DNA of 64,000 nt from contig JAURVB010008945.1 in assembly GCA_033002965.1 (NCBI GenBank), forward strand, positions 62,001 through 126,000, written 5' to 3'. Position 1 is the stretch's first letter, and every line of letters starts with the position of its first letter. The translations under genes were made by a program, and so were the position numbers. Shown piece by piece: positions 11,049-22,681 of this stretch. Under the pieces are notes generated by a model. It saw only the letters and a program-made list of their open reading frames with translations, searched no databases and was not told the DNA's origin. This DNA comes from Piper betle. Its lineage: Eukaryota; Streptophyta; Magnoliopsida; Piperales; Piperaceae.

Positions 11049-12074
11049 TTATAAATTCATTTCAGAAATAGTAGGATCATTAGAATATATTCCATGAGGG
11101 ATTTGTTGCTCAGAAATATATGTTCCTTTGATGCTACTTTCTTCTTCCGATTTTTCTAATCGTGAAATGCTAGGTCTAGTAGAAATACTATTTCGAATAG
11201 AAGTACTTGGTCTACTAAATATTATTTCAATATCACCATTCTTATTTTCAATATTTTTTTCTGTAGTTCTTTGTATTATTTTACGAGAACTTGCATTTTC
11301 TAATTTCCATGATTCTAGTAATTCAATTTCATCCCAAGTTATTGTTTTTGGTATTGATATATTGGCTTTAGTAGAATCCATTTGAAATAAAGTAGTTTTT
11401 CCCTTATAAGATTCTATTTTCGAATTTGGATTTATTCCCGTCATAGCTTTTAAGCATATTTTATATATGACATACAGATTCATTGATCCTGGAACCATGT
11501 CATAACCTTGAGTTTGTATGTTTAAAGCTAAGGCTTCATTTACATTTGGGCCATGTAAGCTTATTAAATAATTTGGATAACAGTTAAAATAAACTGGTCC
11601 TGTACAAAGGGTGGATTTAATAACTCCTAACAAAGAGTCATTAAATTTATTATGTCTTTTATCTCTTAAACATAATAAAAGAGAAGTATTTGATCCATCT
11701 CTTGTTAATGGTTTTATAGCTACTTGTATTAAACGAAGATGAATATACTTATAATATTGTTTTAATTCTTCTATTAATTTATTTTTTAATAAATTTATTA
11801 TTTTAGTATAGTTTTCTATACTTACACTATGTTCAAATATTTTTATCACATAAGCTTGTTTAAATTCGATAAAGCCTTTATTGTATATTTTTGTTGGATT
11901 TACTTTAGGAATATTCCATTTATTTAAATTCTGTTCTAGATTATTATAAACTAGTTGTTCAGAATTTTTGGGTTCAGACAAATTTTGAGATTTTTTGACT
12001 AAACTCATTAAAAAGCCATAATAACCAAAGGAGTACCTAAGCAGGAATTTCCTACGTGAAGCCAACCAATCCAA
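11049..12074 (-). CDS. Endogenous pararetrovirus-like movement protein
   Basis: A 341-codon frame without internal stops, the longest uninterrupted viral-like frame in the window. Its middle (about residues 65-235) has the layout I associate with the 30K-superfamily movement proteins of Caulimoviridae, proteins that carry virus through plasmodesmata. Visible marks include the CLRDKRHNKFNDSLLGVI stretch, FNCYPN, and a GYDM..GSMNL segment. The C-terminal 100 residues are Ser/Glu-rich. Translation probably starts at the Met at 12008 rather than the frame's first Met. The frame lies about 85 bp downstream of a tRNA-Met primer site and is followed by capsid-like sequence. Viral origin is inferred from family resemblance and context; a movement-protein-bearing retroelement is the alternative. 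Confidence 0.65.
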   Translation of the reverse strand: MDWLASRRKFLLRYSFGYYGFLMSLVKKSQNLSEPKNSEQLVYNNLEQNLNKWNIPKVNPTKIYNKGFIEFKQAYVIKIFEHSVSIENYTKIINLLKNKLIEELKQYYKYIHLRLIQVAIKPLTRDGSNTSLLLCLRDKRHNKFNDSLLGVIKSTLCTGPVYFNCYPNYLISLHGPNVNEALALNIQTQGYDMVPGSMNLYVIYKICLKAMTGINPNSKIESYKGKTTLFQMDSTKANISIPKTITWDEIELLESWKLENASSRKIIQRTTEKNIENKNGDIEIIFSRPSTSIRNSISTRPSISRLEKSEEESSIKGTYISEQQIPHGIYSNDPTISEMNL

Positions 12075-12157
12075 AATTGCCTATGCGCCTACCTCGGTTG
12101 TTCAAGACTTAATAGGATCTAGACACCGTCACCTACTTAAGTAATTTTTAAAAATTA

Positions 12158-12171
12158 TGGCTCTGATACTA
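12158..12171 (-). other. tRNA-Met primer-binding site
   Basis: Read on the minus strand the site is TAGTATCAGAGCCA, one mismatch from the initiator tRNA-Met complement used by Caulimoviridae and many LTR elements. It lies between the inferred 35S-like promoter and the movement-protein frame, as expected for minus-strand DNA priming in a pararetrovirus. Confidence 0.65.
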
Positions 12172-12270
12172 AGTTAATCTTTGAAACCAAAGATTTTGCC
12201 CGATCTTAAAATTCAAACAATATACTAATAAATACTAAACAATATACTAAACAATAAACAGTATAATAAC

Positions 12271-15128
12271 TGTAACACCCCGTTTCGGCTCACCTGTGAA
12301 CCGACCCGGAAATGTCACCGACGACCGAACCGTTTGCTAATCTACTAGAATCGGTTAAGCCGACCAGGATCTACTCTTGGCGTTTCAAGATGGAGATGCA
12401 AAATGTGAAATGCATGAATGGGAACAATTGGGTTCTAATGGAGTCCTACATGCATGCCATGACGTGCAAGCAAAGACAAAATAAAACAATAAATGAGAAA
12501 CCAAAAGAAAATATATACTATTTTATGAAAATATGATAACACATAACAATCTACATTGACATTAAATCATTATCTCATTCGTTTTTACTCGAGCCGAGTC
12601 TGAACCCCAAGGCTCCCTACTCATTCATATTTATCAGTTCGTTTCATAACAAGTAATTCATTCAAACAAACACATCAAAATTATCATTTACATAACAATA
12701 ACACACCATCATTATACATACGTTACACGCGGCAGGTACATGTGTGCGCGGTTCCGTGCTGGTCCTCCGCAGTCCCGACAACTTTCATCGCTCGCATTCC
12801 TCACCTACATATATATAGAAAAACCGTCAGTAACGAGTGTTACCGGCCCGGAAAATAACTAATATCAATCTGGCACAGGAGAGCAAACTCTCCTGTTGAA
12901 TGAAAACCATATACTTCCTCAAGAACTCTCATCAGGGCACATACGGGAGCCGTCGCCCTCGGGTCGACAGCGTCCCCCTATCTTTCACATTCTCATACCT
13001 CGGCCATTTCTCTATTGCTTCTCGCATCAAATCTCATTCCTTTCCACCCTCTTCACCTTCCATATTACTCCTGGCCTTGAGCATGAAGGCCGAGTACTCT
13101 CAAGCAGTCGCCTTTAGTACCCTTTGAAACCACAAGTCTAGACATGCGCTGCAATGCAGTACTCGTAAACCTCCACACTTCTCCGGGTTTGAGGAACTCA
13201 AAGGTGGAGTTGTCAGGATCCCTCGGGAATGAAACGGCCCGCACACCATTCCAGAGCCCACTATCGACACACATGTGCCCACTCGCGTAGCACGATAGTC
13301 GGATTTCCCTCATTCAATCTCTCACAAAACACGAAAACTATACATATATATAGGTCTGGGTTGGGATTTATACAATAGGCCCAAAGGCAACGTGAGCTAG
13401 ATCTAAAGTTCGAAAACAAACTCGAGGGATCTCATCCTCGAGGGTTATTAATCCGGAAAATTGTTGGCTAAATGGCCCGAGTTAAGTGGGATCCGATAAA
13501 ACGCCACTTAACACGTCCTGCATGTAATAAATCAAATACACAATAGAATAGCGTAAAACAGAGAACGAGTCCTAAACGGACCTGGTAGAAGCTCCAAACG
13601 GGTCCACACACCTAGGCGGCGAGCTCCTACACCGTACCTACATAATCAAGCTAAAAACTAACGCCTGCATGATGAATCACACATCCTATAGCATGCACAC
13701 ACAATCAACACAATCACGCATCAATCAACACATATTAACCCCATATCAATTCTAGCAAGTCTACTTAGGCTAGTTTGCATTAGATCATGATCATTACCTA
13801 GTTACCTTAATTAGTTTCTTAGTCTCCATTTTTAACACCACTCAATCAAACAAATTTCATATTTTATCCTTAATCAAATCTACATTTATATATATTATTA
13901 TAACACACAATTCACCAATCCTAGCATGCAAATTCTAATAAGCAATACTTTCAAATAATTAAGTTAAAATAAATTATACCTCGCGTCGTCGAAAATCGGC
14001 GACGGCTAGGGTTTCCGTTTCGCGGCTCGAAACTCGAATTCGGCACCTAGCGGCGTCTGAAGTTCGATCAGATTGGACCGTGTGCATTCAGCGGATGATC
14101 CGGCGAATTTCCCACCAATCCAATTTTTTCGGCGGTTCCAGCGGTTTTCCGGCGAGTGTCAGTGGTTTTCCGGCGGATTCCGATGGTTTTCCGGCGATGA
14201 TTCAGGACGGTGCAATCAAGGGGTCTATCGACACCAGCTCGACGAGCTTGGTCCAATGGTGGTGTCAAACAAGGTAGCCGAGACGGCGACGGCCGTTGAT
14301 GGCGGCGTCGAAAATGGGCAGCGGTGGTGGCGTGCTCCGATCGAGGCTGCGGCCGGCCTCGACGGCGGTCGGGATGATGGGGGAAACGTCGGCGACGGGG
14401 GTGGTCGTCAGGGCCACAGCGGCGGCGGCGCGGCCCGGACGGCGGTGGAATCCGGCTCGGAGTGGCGACGGCCGAGGAGGTTTCGTGGGGCGATTCCGAC
14501 GTCGTGGCGGCGAGATGGTGGCCGGGGTAGGTCATGGCGGCACGGCGACTGCATGGCAGGGCAGGGCGGCATTGATCGGCGGCAGTGCGGCGTCGACAGC
14601 GGCGGCGGTGGCGACGACCGTGGGCGGCGTGGTTAGGTTTGGAAGGGTAAGTGTTGGGAGGAAGAAGAAGTATTCTCAACGGCAAACTCGTAAATAAGTA
14701 TTGACTCGATTCCTACTCGAGTCAAAATAATAACTAGTTCGTAATAAATCCTAAAAAAATCTAGAAAAATATAGAAAAATTCCATGAAATAAAAACACAA
14801 CAACATCCAAATGGCATGCTCTATAACTAATAACCCACTCGAATATAATCCAACGCGTCCTAATGCGTTATTCGGCCTAAAACTATTCCTACGATCAAAC
14901 ATATAAAAAGAAAAAAATACTGCATACTTTCATATATTCTGATAACTTATATCTCACTATCTTCTCGACATTATCATCATATATTCAGGTACACTTGACT
15001 CTCATCGCTCATAACTCACGGCTGGCCTCGACTCAGCACGCGGTTCATGAAACTAACTCGACTCGAACCAACGATTGAACCGACTGGTTCAGTAACGTAA
15101 AACCCTGACTCGAGTCACGGGTTTTACA
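12271..15128. mobile_element. Solo LTR, 2.86 kb, with 5-bp target duplication
   Basis: Begins TGTAACACCCCG and ends CGGGTTTTACA, a TG..CA element with inverted termini. ATAAC flanks it on both sides (12266-12270 and 15129-15133). No internal retroviral domain, primer site or second LTR lies inside, so it is a solo LTR. It contains a GC-rich core (about 13980-14680) with short direct repeats of 'ttttccggcg'. The open frames seen there on both strands are composition artefacts. The length and TGTAACACCC end suggest a Ty3/gypsy chromovirus family, by inference. The same family begins again at 63946. Confidence 0.8.
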
Positions 15129-15214
15129 ATAACAGATAATAAACCAAACAAATCTTACCTTACCTTGTGTAGATCGTTCTATCAAAGCAAATAAGTTAGA
15201 ATATATATATATAT

Positions 15215-15321
15215 CATATAGTTCTTGAGAGAACATTTATAGTTCTTTGAAGAACAAGATGTAATTTATAGTTTCTAATAGAAACAAATTCAAGTATATA
15301 GTTCTTGAAAAGAACAAGATT
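15215..15321 (-). repeat. Array of four small hairpins in the viral-like leader
   Basis: Four successive units have the form TATAG + GTTCTT/GTTTCT arm + short loop + AAGAAC/AGAAAC arm, spaced about 20-35 bp apart. Each can form a 6-7 bp stem. They lie downstream of the poly(A) signal on the minus strand, within the presumed RNA leader of the pararetrovirus-like insertion. Confidence 0.6.
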
Positions 15322-15339
15322 AAAAGAAAGCCATTATGC

Positions 15340-15345
15340 TTTATT
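15340..15345 (-). terminator. Poly(A) signal of the pararetrovirus-like insertion
   Basis: AATAAA on the minus strand, about 210 nt downstream of the TATA box at 15548-15561. A promoter-proximal poly(A) signal at this spacing is what gives caulimovirus 35S-type RNA its terminal redundancy. A single hexamer is weak evidence alone; the spacing is what supports it. Confidence 0.45.
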
Positions 15346-15547
15346 TCTTCAATCTTGAATGTACAAAGGATAGGTACACACGTTCTCCACAAACACTCTC
15401 ACAAACACACTCTTAAAAACACACTCTGAAACACTCTCACAAACTTTTTACAAAGAAGAGAGAAAGAGAGACTTGATAAAGAACAGAGAGAGAGAGACTT
15501 GATGATGATCGCCCGAATTCCTCTTCTTCCCGTCGAAAGCATGCTTT

Positions 15548-15666
15548 GATATTTATAGAGAACTTAAGATAAGCTGGCGTGGCGGATAAGTGATGACGTG
15601 GTAGATTTCTATGATGACGTGGCTGACATGTCAGATAAGATCATGACGTGGTGGTTGATGACGTCA
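15548..15666 (-). promoter_or_regulatory. 35S-like promoter: TATA box and four TGACGT motifs
   Basis: On the minus strand a TATA box (TCTCTATAAATATC, 15548-15561) is preceded by four TGACGT cores in 73 bp: TGACGTGG at 15594-15601, 15615-15622 and 15644-15651, and the palindrome TGACGTCA at 15659-15666. TGACG pairs are the as-1 element bound by TGA bZIP factors in caulimovirus full-length-RNA promoters, and they sit there at a similar distance upstream of TATA. Four in this short space is far above chance. Whether it is active is unknown. Confidence 0.65.
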
Positions 15667-15699
15667 TTCCCGCTTTGGAGTAGATAAGGGAGTATATGT

Positions 15700-16620
15700 T
15701 GATTCCTTTGCTACAGTAATAGGAGATGTTTCTTACTTTGCTGAAGTAGCATCTTGTATAGGAGTTGCACTAGGAGTTGGAGAATTATTTTCTTTATAAG
15801 AGCATTGCTTTACAGAATGGTTGGATTCTCTACAATAAAAACAAACCTTCTTAATCAGAGGATAAGAATTCCCCTACGTGTAGGTTTCAGCAATATGTCC
15901 ATATTGGCCGCATCAATAACAAAATAATTCTTGAGGTTGTCCATATCCAGCCAGTATAGGAGAAGGTGAAGTATTTAGAGCTGTAACGACTTCATCAATA
16001 TCATGCTGAGTCATAGGTATTGGTGATTTTGAACTTATATTTTTGGAGTTACAGGTATCTCAGAAGTCTAGTCATTTTGACAGAAAGACATAGTATATGC
16101 TAATTGAATAGCTTCAGATTATATTAATTGAGGATTATTATTTTTAACTTGCAAATAAAATATATAAACATTAGGTGGCAATGCTAGTGGGTACACTGTT
16201 GTGGGATTGGTAAATGAAGGAGAGGCTGAGTCAAAATCTGAATGGATTTTAGGTGTTTTACACTGAGAATAAATGGAAACTGCCTCAAAAAATATAGCTT
16301 TAGATTTTTTAGTGAATGACGAAGGTAAAGCAGAAGTAGAGGAAGAGAACCTATCACACCATTTAATGTACAATTTATGGGCTAAACAAGCAATGTCACT
16401 GGCCATAACATTCCTATAAGAAAAGCAGAAATTCCAAGATAATATCCAGGGAAGTTGATAATATGTTAAAAATTGGAAAAATGAAGATCCTAATTCTGGA
16501 TTGATACGCTCTTGAAAGGTTTTTAAATATTTTTGAAGATAAGGAGGGAGATATTGAACTTCGGGGCCAAAATTTCCAAACTATTGAACAAACCAAGCAG
16601 GAAATTTTAATAACTTGGGA
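15700..16620 (-). pseudogene. Capsid/Gag-like fragment with CCHC zinc knuckles, decayed
   Basis: Read on the minus strand, two zinc-knuckle-like motifs occur near 15805-15930: CGQYGHIAET (its first Cys lost at a stop) and CFYCRESNHSVKQC, a full CX2CX4HX4C. Upstream pieces (16119-16406 and 16414-16596, in different frames) resemble the C-terminal capsid or Gag of pararetroviruses and related plant retroelements. Several stops and a frame change break it. It lies upstream of the 35S-like promoter, where a complete genome should have polymerase, so the insertion is rearranged or made of two pieces. Confidence 0.5.
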
Positions 16621-17950
16621 AGATCAACACGAAGAAACAAGAGTGTTGACCAAAATTATTTTTATAGAAAAGAACTTTATATAGCCTAAGAAGTTAGAAA
16701 CCCAACTTTAATGTGTTGGATAAGAATTAACGGTGAAGATGATTTTCCGAGTAAAAGCATAATCACCAACGGTCTAACTAAAGGTTCTTAAGTTAAGTTT
16801 TCACCCATTGTCTCTCTATATAGTGAAGGAAGAAATCATCCATCGGAGTCAAACAAAAAAAGGAGATTTCTTTTTAGCTGGGAGAGGGTTGAGGGGAATG
16901 TTAACATCTCTAATACAAATAATTTTGCTATAATCCGTAATATAAATAAGTTTAATGACATTATGAATGAGAGAGTAAACTCATTTATAAAAATACGAGC
17001 TGTGACGATAAGTTATATTGAGCTCATGGGCTTCCTAAAATGACTAGTAGGCCTAGTAGGCTTTCTAAAATTACTAGCTCATCACTTACAAAGCCCGTAT
17101 AAATGATATGCGTAAGCCCACACACAATATGCGGGCTTTTTAATATTTATTTTAATAACTTTTTATATTAAATACAATAGAGACTAAATTTTTTTATCAA
17201 TATTTTTATTTGAAGAGTTGGTTTTCATAGTTTGTTGAATAATTAAATATTTTAATATAATAGAGATAATTAAATATAATAACTTTCTTGAATTATTAAA
17301 TTCATTTTGATAAATTTTTATTTTTAAATATAATTAACTTTTGGCCTTTTTGGCTTTTTTTAACTAGCTATTTTTTACATAAAGTTACTTAACAAGCCTA
17401 CGAACTTAGTGTTTGTGTTTTCAATTATATGACTGTACTTACAAATCCTTAAAATTGAATTCAACTAAATTTATAGCCTGAAGTCTATTTAACTCCAAGC
17501 TAAGGTCATATATATTATCTTTTTAACGTAACAAATAAAACATTGAATATAATAATCATTATATTCCCTGTGTAACATAGTTACGAGATAAATTTTCATT
17601 TAAAAATTATTTAAAAACTTAACAATTGTTATTAATCTTCACATTTAATAAATTTTAACCAAAATTAAAGTTAACAAGAGATACCGGTTAAAGATTTAAA
17701 CACGACACCTCTACTAAATTTATAGACGTACTTGATATGTTAGGCTAAACCGGCTCGAAACAAATTTTAAAACAAATAAAATATTTTATTAGGCATTAAA
17801 AAATTCTTTAATTGTCAATATTTGATTAAATGCACTTTACAACAAAATAAAATAAAAAAACAAATAAAATTCGTTTTTTTGTCTTTTTTTTTTTGGGATT
17901 GTCTGTGTGTGATTTGTGACTTGTGAGGCGTTTCTTTTTCCTTTTTTGAT
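16621..17950. other. AT-rich spacer upstream of the Alba gene
   Basis: No gene seen. The left part may hold further remnants of the pararetrovirus-like insertion, but I cannot read a domain in it. Confidence 0.4.
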
Positions 17951-17956
17951 CTTTTT

Positions 17957-17964
17957 TATATAAC
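17957..17964 (+). promoter_or_regulatory. Putative TATA box of the Alba gene
   Basis: TATATAAC about 115 bp before the start codon. A C run (about 18026-18039) and CT/CAC-rich 5' UTR follow, typical of well-expressed plant genes. Confidence 0.4.
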
Positions 17965-18076
17965 AAAACCCTCGGGGCCTCACATGCTTAGCCGCTGCTT
18001 GCTTGCCTGCCTAGGGTTTTAGGGCGCCCCCCCCCCCCCATCTCCCACCACCACCACCTCACAACAACAATCGGCC

Positions 18077-18295
18077 ATGGACAGATACCAGAGAGTTGAG
18101 AAGCCGAGGCCCGAGACTGCCATTAGCGAGAATGAGATCCGCATCACCTCCCAGGGACTCATCCGTAACTACATCACCTATGCCACCACCCTCCTGGAGG
18201 TATTTATATAGCTTTTTTTGTTCTCTTTTTTTTGTTTTCTTTTGGTGAATAATTTTTTTATCTTTGTTCTGTTGTTGATGCTGCTGCATGTTTAT

Positions 18296-18344
<49 letters not shown>

Positions 18345-21300
18345 TATTATTAGAGAGGATTGGGTGTTTGTTCTATTTTTATGTCTTATTGTTTGTATCT
18401 CTAGCTGATGGTGGGTGTGTTTTTGATGTTGTGTTTGTTGTATTGTTAGTGGTATTGAATGTGATCATGGGTAGGTTCAACATTGAAGAATTGTTATTTA
18501 GCTAGATTGATTAGGTAAATGATTTGTTTTGTTTTCTTTCTTTTCTTTTTTTTTTTTGCGCAAATTGCCAATGCTAACTTCTTAATGCCTGGATGGTCGT
18601 GTCTATTCTGCTGTGCATAGTTATTGCTTAATGAGATGATTCAGTTGCGAGAAGAAGATCCTCTAATTGTTTTTACATGTTGTTATGGCTCTGTGTCGAT
18701 GCTGAAGTAACCTCACAATTGAGGAGGATGAACTATGTTTACTGTATCATGGTCTCCAACATGCTGCCCTTCCTGAATTAGAAGCTATATATGTCTTTCT
18801 GGTTTTCAACTGTCGTTAGCTTCATTAGTGTTGATGTTACTGTGCTTTTGTTTTTTTACAATATTGGCTATTTAGGATGTGGGTTTTGCACCTTTTTATG
18901 TGCTGTGTTCTGATGGTGGCTGGCTGTGCTTAAGAGATGAGTTATTCTGTGAGAGGTGCGTTCATGTTATTCTGTAATGGTGTGATTCAGTGGAAGAGCG
19001 CTAACTTTTGTGAATGTGGTCATGAGTAGTTTCAACATTGAAGGGTTGGTAATGATCTTGATTAGGAAAATGGTTTATTATTTTGTTTGGGGTCATGAGA
19101 CACGTTGGTGTTGAGTGCATTGTATGATTTTGGATCATCCATTATTCATCTGTGCTTTTAAATAGTGCCGTTGACAAAGCTTGTCATTTTTGCTGTGCGT
19201 TTTTGTCTATTTTCCAGTGGGTAGTCATTGCAGATTTTATGCATGGTTTGTGGAGATATGTGTGTGTGTGTGTGTGTGTGTTCTGGCTCTGGGTCGATGC
19301 AACAATAATCATATATGTTAAAATGATTGTACCTCTTTTGTAAGCCATTACCCACTCAATGTGTAGCCCAGAGGGGGAGTGCCATGAACTGGATGTTCCA
19401 CATCAACGGTTCATGACAAATTGCCTCTTCAGAAGTTTGTTTTTGAAGTTTCCGTTTTATCTTCATATTTGTATTCTGGGCGTGTGCTGAGTTACACAAT
19501 TTATTCCCAGGAAAAGAGAGTGAAAGAAATTGTCTTAAAGGCCATGGGGCAAGCAATAAGCAAATCTGTAGCAATTGCTGAGATCTTAAAGGTTGGTCAT
19601 TATATTTGTACGTGCTGAAACTTTTAGGCTACTTGAAATGAAATATCATTGAAATGACTCATTTTTTATTTTGGTTAAAACAGAAACAAATTCCAAAGCT
19701 GTATCAGGACACCACCATTAGTTCAGTCAGCATAACTGATGTTTGGGAGCCCATTGAGGAGGGCTTAATACCGTATGTCCACCAATTATGGCTTATTTAT
19801 GTCTCGTTAAAATTAGATATTATATTCGAACACATTTTGTGACACATTAAAGTTGCCTTGCAGCCTTGAAACAACTCGCCATGTTTCAATGATTTCAATC
19901 TGCCTTTCCACAAAAGAACTAAACAAAAATTCTCCAGGGTATTTTTTTGCAGATGACTCTTAGTGCCTATGTGATTCTTGTGATCATGTAACTTTCTACA
20001 ATAACCTGTGATCATATAACTTTCTAAGTGATCTTGTAGATATCAAGCTCCCCTTCGTGCTGAACAGAAAAGGCCAAATCAATATCAGCAGCCACAGCAG
20101 CAGCAGCAGCCATACAATCGGCCATACAATCAGCACCGACAGCATCAGTCTTGGCAAGCGCATGGTGAAATTGCTGATACAAATGAAGGTATTAACTCTT
20201 GAAAAATAAAGAATTTTGTTGCAATATCTATAAATCATTACTTATGAATCTATGTGCAGAGTCATCATATGGGAGAGGGCGTGGCCGAGGAAGAGGGAGG
20301 GGAAGAGGAAGAGGTTGGGGAAGAGGAGGCTATTATAGTGATAATCAAGGTGCCCACACATACTTTATTGTGCTTTTTATTTGTTGATTTCATAAAATGT
20401 CATGGAAATTTGTCATTATTTTGAAATTTGAATAAGAATTGCATATTATATTGTACTTCTAATTTTTCTTTGGTACATATTTGGAAATAGCTGGTGTATG
20501 TTTATCTTAGGGGCTGTCCTGATTACACGAAGCATTGCTGTCAGATGAAACCTAGGTTAACCATTAGAACTCATGTGGATAGCCCTGATTGGCAAAGTTG
20601 AAGGGCAATGAGAATCACATAATATCAAGCTGACCATGCTAATACTTACCGAAACTTTAAAGTTAGAATTGTGTCTAATAGTAATGTTTTTCCTTATTTA
20701 AGAAGTTCCTAGCTGACGCCACTTTCTCCTTTGGTTAGTTTTAGTTGTTTAGGATATCCTTCGTTTGTGGCCAAGTCCTTTATTTGATTTTTCTTACTAT
20801 GGTCTGCATCATGGTCCCACGGAGTATATAAGTAGTCATTGCTTTTGATAATATTTACAGAAAAAGGTTGATTTCAAGCTTCATTCCTATAAATTATTTT
20901 TATTTTACCAATTTACTTGTAAGCAGCTAAGCTGAGGATCATTCCCATTGTTGCAAACTTATGATTTCCTCAGAGCAATTCTCCAACTGCAGGAGTGGCC
21001 ACCGAAGATGATTTTAGATCACCCACATTATATTTTCAAGCATTTATTGTTAACTTTTTTGGCCAGGGTAAATACATTATTCAAAGGTTTGAAATGGATC
21101 TCTGTGAATTATGATCATGATTACAGAAGACACTGGTCTAGGGTTTCAGCAGACCATCTTCTTAAGACATTTTTGGCATAATAATAGTTGGGAATCATTA
21201 TCGTATTAAGGCTGAGTTGGATGCAGAGGGGCTAGAAAGTATAGATTTGGCAGTCTGAAACTTGCCGAATGAAGCAGTTATTATAGATATGATCATATGT

Positions 21301-22681
21301 AAATTACAGTCTGGATTAGAGTTATAGTAAAACTGTACTGGTGGCTGTGCCAGCTAGATCGGAGTGTACAGGCAAGGGTGGCACTTGTGGGGTTGTAGGA
21401 AGGACTGAAATGGTAGCTCCATTGCAGCTTTTCTTCTGGTGAAGATGTATGGAAAGGACTGAACATTAGAATCAATGAAAAATAATTGAGGAAGCTAGGT
21501 TTGACAGAACATAAAGCATTTTGTGGTTTTTCCTGAAGCTTTTTGGATGGACAGTACATTTATGTTCAACAATTGTCTGTGTAGTGAAAAGATGTAATCT
21601 CAATTAAATTTTTTGGCACCACCCAAGAAAATTATTTGAGGTTTGCTTTCCGTTATTATTAACCATACTTGTTGATGACTATTTTGATTATATCTCCTTG
21701 CAGAAAATGGGCGTAATTACAATTATGGTGGCTGGAATCGTGGTGGTGGGCGTGGCAGAGGTTATGGTCATCGCGGTATGTTTTTGTTATGTTTTCATGA
21801 TTGGTGTTTTGATTATTGAGAAGCATAATTCACTTCTGTATTTCTTGTTAGGTTGGCTGCCACTCTTATGTTTATAGGCTTGTAGTTTTGACAGGCGGCC
21901 GACAGGCAATCTGCTTGAACTATGATGGCTGAAATTATATTGATACTAAAATTACACTGCCCTGAGTTGATATCCATAGTGGTTGGCTTGAAGATAGGAT
22001 TAGCTTTTTGATATCTTCTTTCAGTCTTTGAGTTTATGTTTATCAAGGATGCAACTGTATTTTCTTGCCTGATACAGCTAACAACCTGACAAATCGGTCT
22101 TTTCTAAATTGTACAAGGGTTTTTAATTTGAATGTTCTTTACTTAATTTTGATCAATATATTTAGGATATAGTTCCACTTTGATGTGTGGAATACCAATA
22201 CGTTTACAAGGGCAAATATTAGCAATTTGCATGTTTGAAGTCAATGTTTCTTTTTAATATTTCTGTATGCCTTAAATTAGGTTGACCGACATTCCATAGA
22301 ATAAAGATTTATGCCGTGCGGAAAATATAACTTGTTTGTTCACTATTCCATTCTGTGATTCACTGGTTAGGTGGATATGAAAGAAGCAGTGGATATGAAA
22401 GAAGTGGTGGCCGATATGAAAGACACGGCGGCTATGAAAGGAACGGTGGTTATGACAGGAATGGTGGTTATGACAGGAATGGTGGTTATGAAAGGAACGA
22501 CAGTTATGAAAGGAACGACGGTTACGAAAGGAACAGTGGGTATGAAAGAAATGGCGGGTATGACAGAAACGGGGGATATGAAAGAGGCCGAGGTGGCCGG
22601 GGCATTGGCCGAGGCAGAGGAAGGGTGAGTAGTGGACGCGGGAGAGGTGGTGGAGCTGGAAACAATGCCAGTAATGCATAA
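18077..22681 (+). CDS. Alba-domain RNA-binding protein with RGG and GYERN repeats
   Basis: Eight exons: 18077-18199, 19511-19591, 19684-19772, 19864-19938, 20040-20188, 20260-20349, 21704-21775, 22371-22681. All junctions are GT-AG and the sum is 990 bp, 329 residues, with no break. The Alba fold lies at about residues 20-120 (EIRITSQGLIRNYITYA; LETTRHVSMISICLS). A polyQ stretch follows (about 135-145), then Arg-Gly tracts (about 176-225) and twelve copies of a [GSR]Y[ED]R unit (about 228-300), ending in a second RGG patch. The family matches the long Arabidopsis ALBA4-6 group: cytoplasmic RNA-binding proteins found in stress granules and P-bodies that stabilise mRNAs, and nuclear R-loop binders when paired with short Alba partners. 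Intron 1 holds a TA run. Confidence 0.93.
18298..18341. repeat. (TA)n microsatellite in Alba intron 1
   Basis: About 20 uninterrupted TA units, 100 bp after the exon 1 donor site. Confidence 0.9.
19260..19280. repeat. (TG)n microsatellite in Alba intron 1
   Basis: About ten TG units on the plus strand, inside the 1.3-kb first intron. Confidence 0.9.
22371..22590 (+). repeat. 18-bp coding repeats in the last Alba exon
   Basis: The exon is built of near-identical 18-bp units encoding GGYERN or GGYDRN, twelve in all, some units changed to S, H, R or D. Units at 22441-22500 differ by very few bases, suggesting recent expansion by slippage or unequal exchange. Confidence 0.85.

Noticed and set aside
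14068..14697. Long open frames on both strands (205, 187 and 133 codons)
   Set aside because: They lie in the GC-rich core of the solo LTR; mutually overlapping, Arg/Gly- or Pro/Arg-rich composition frames.
22272..22679. 135-codon His-rich minus-strand frame
   Set aside because: Exact shadow of the GYERN repeat exon of the Alba gene.
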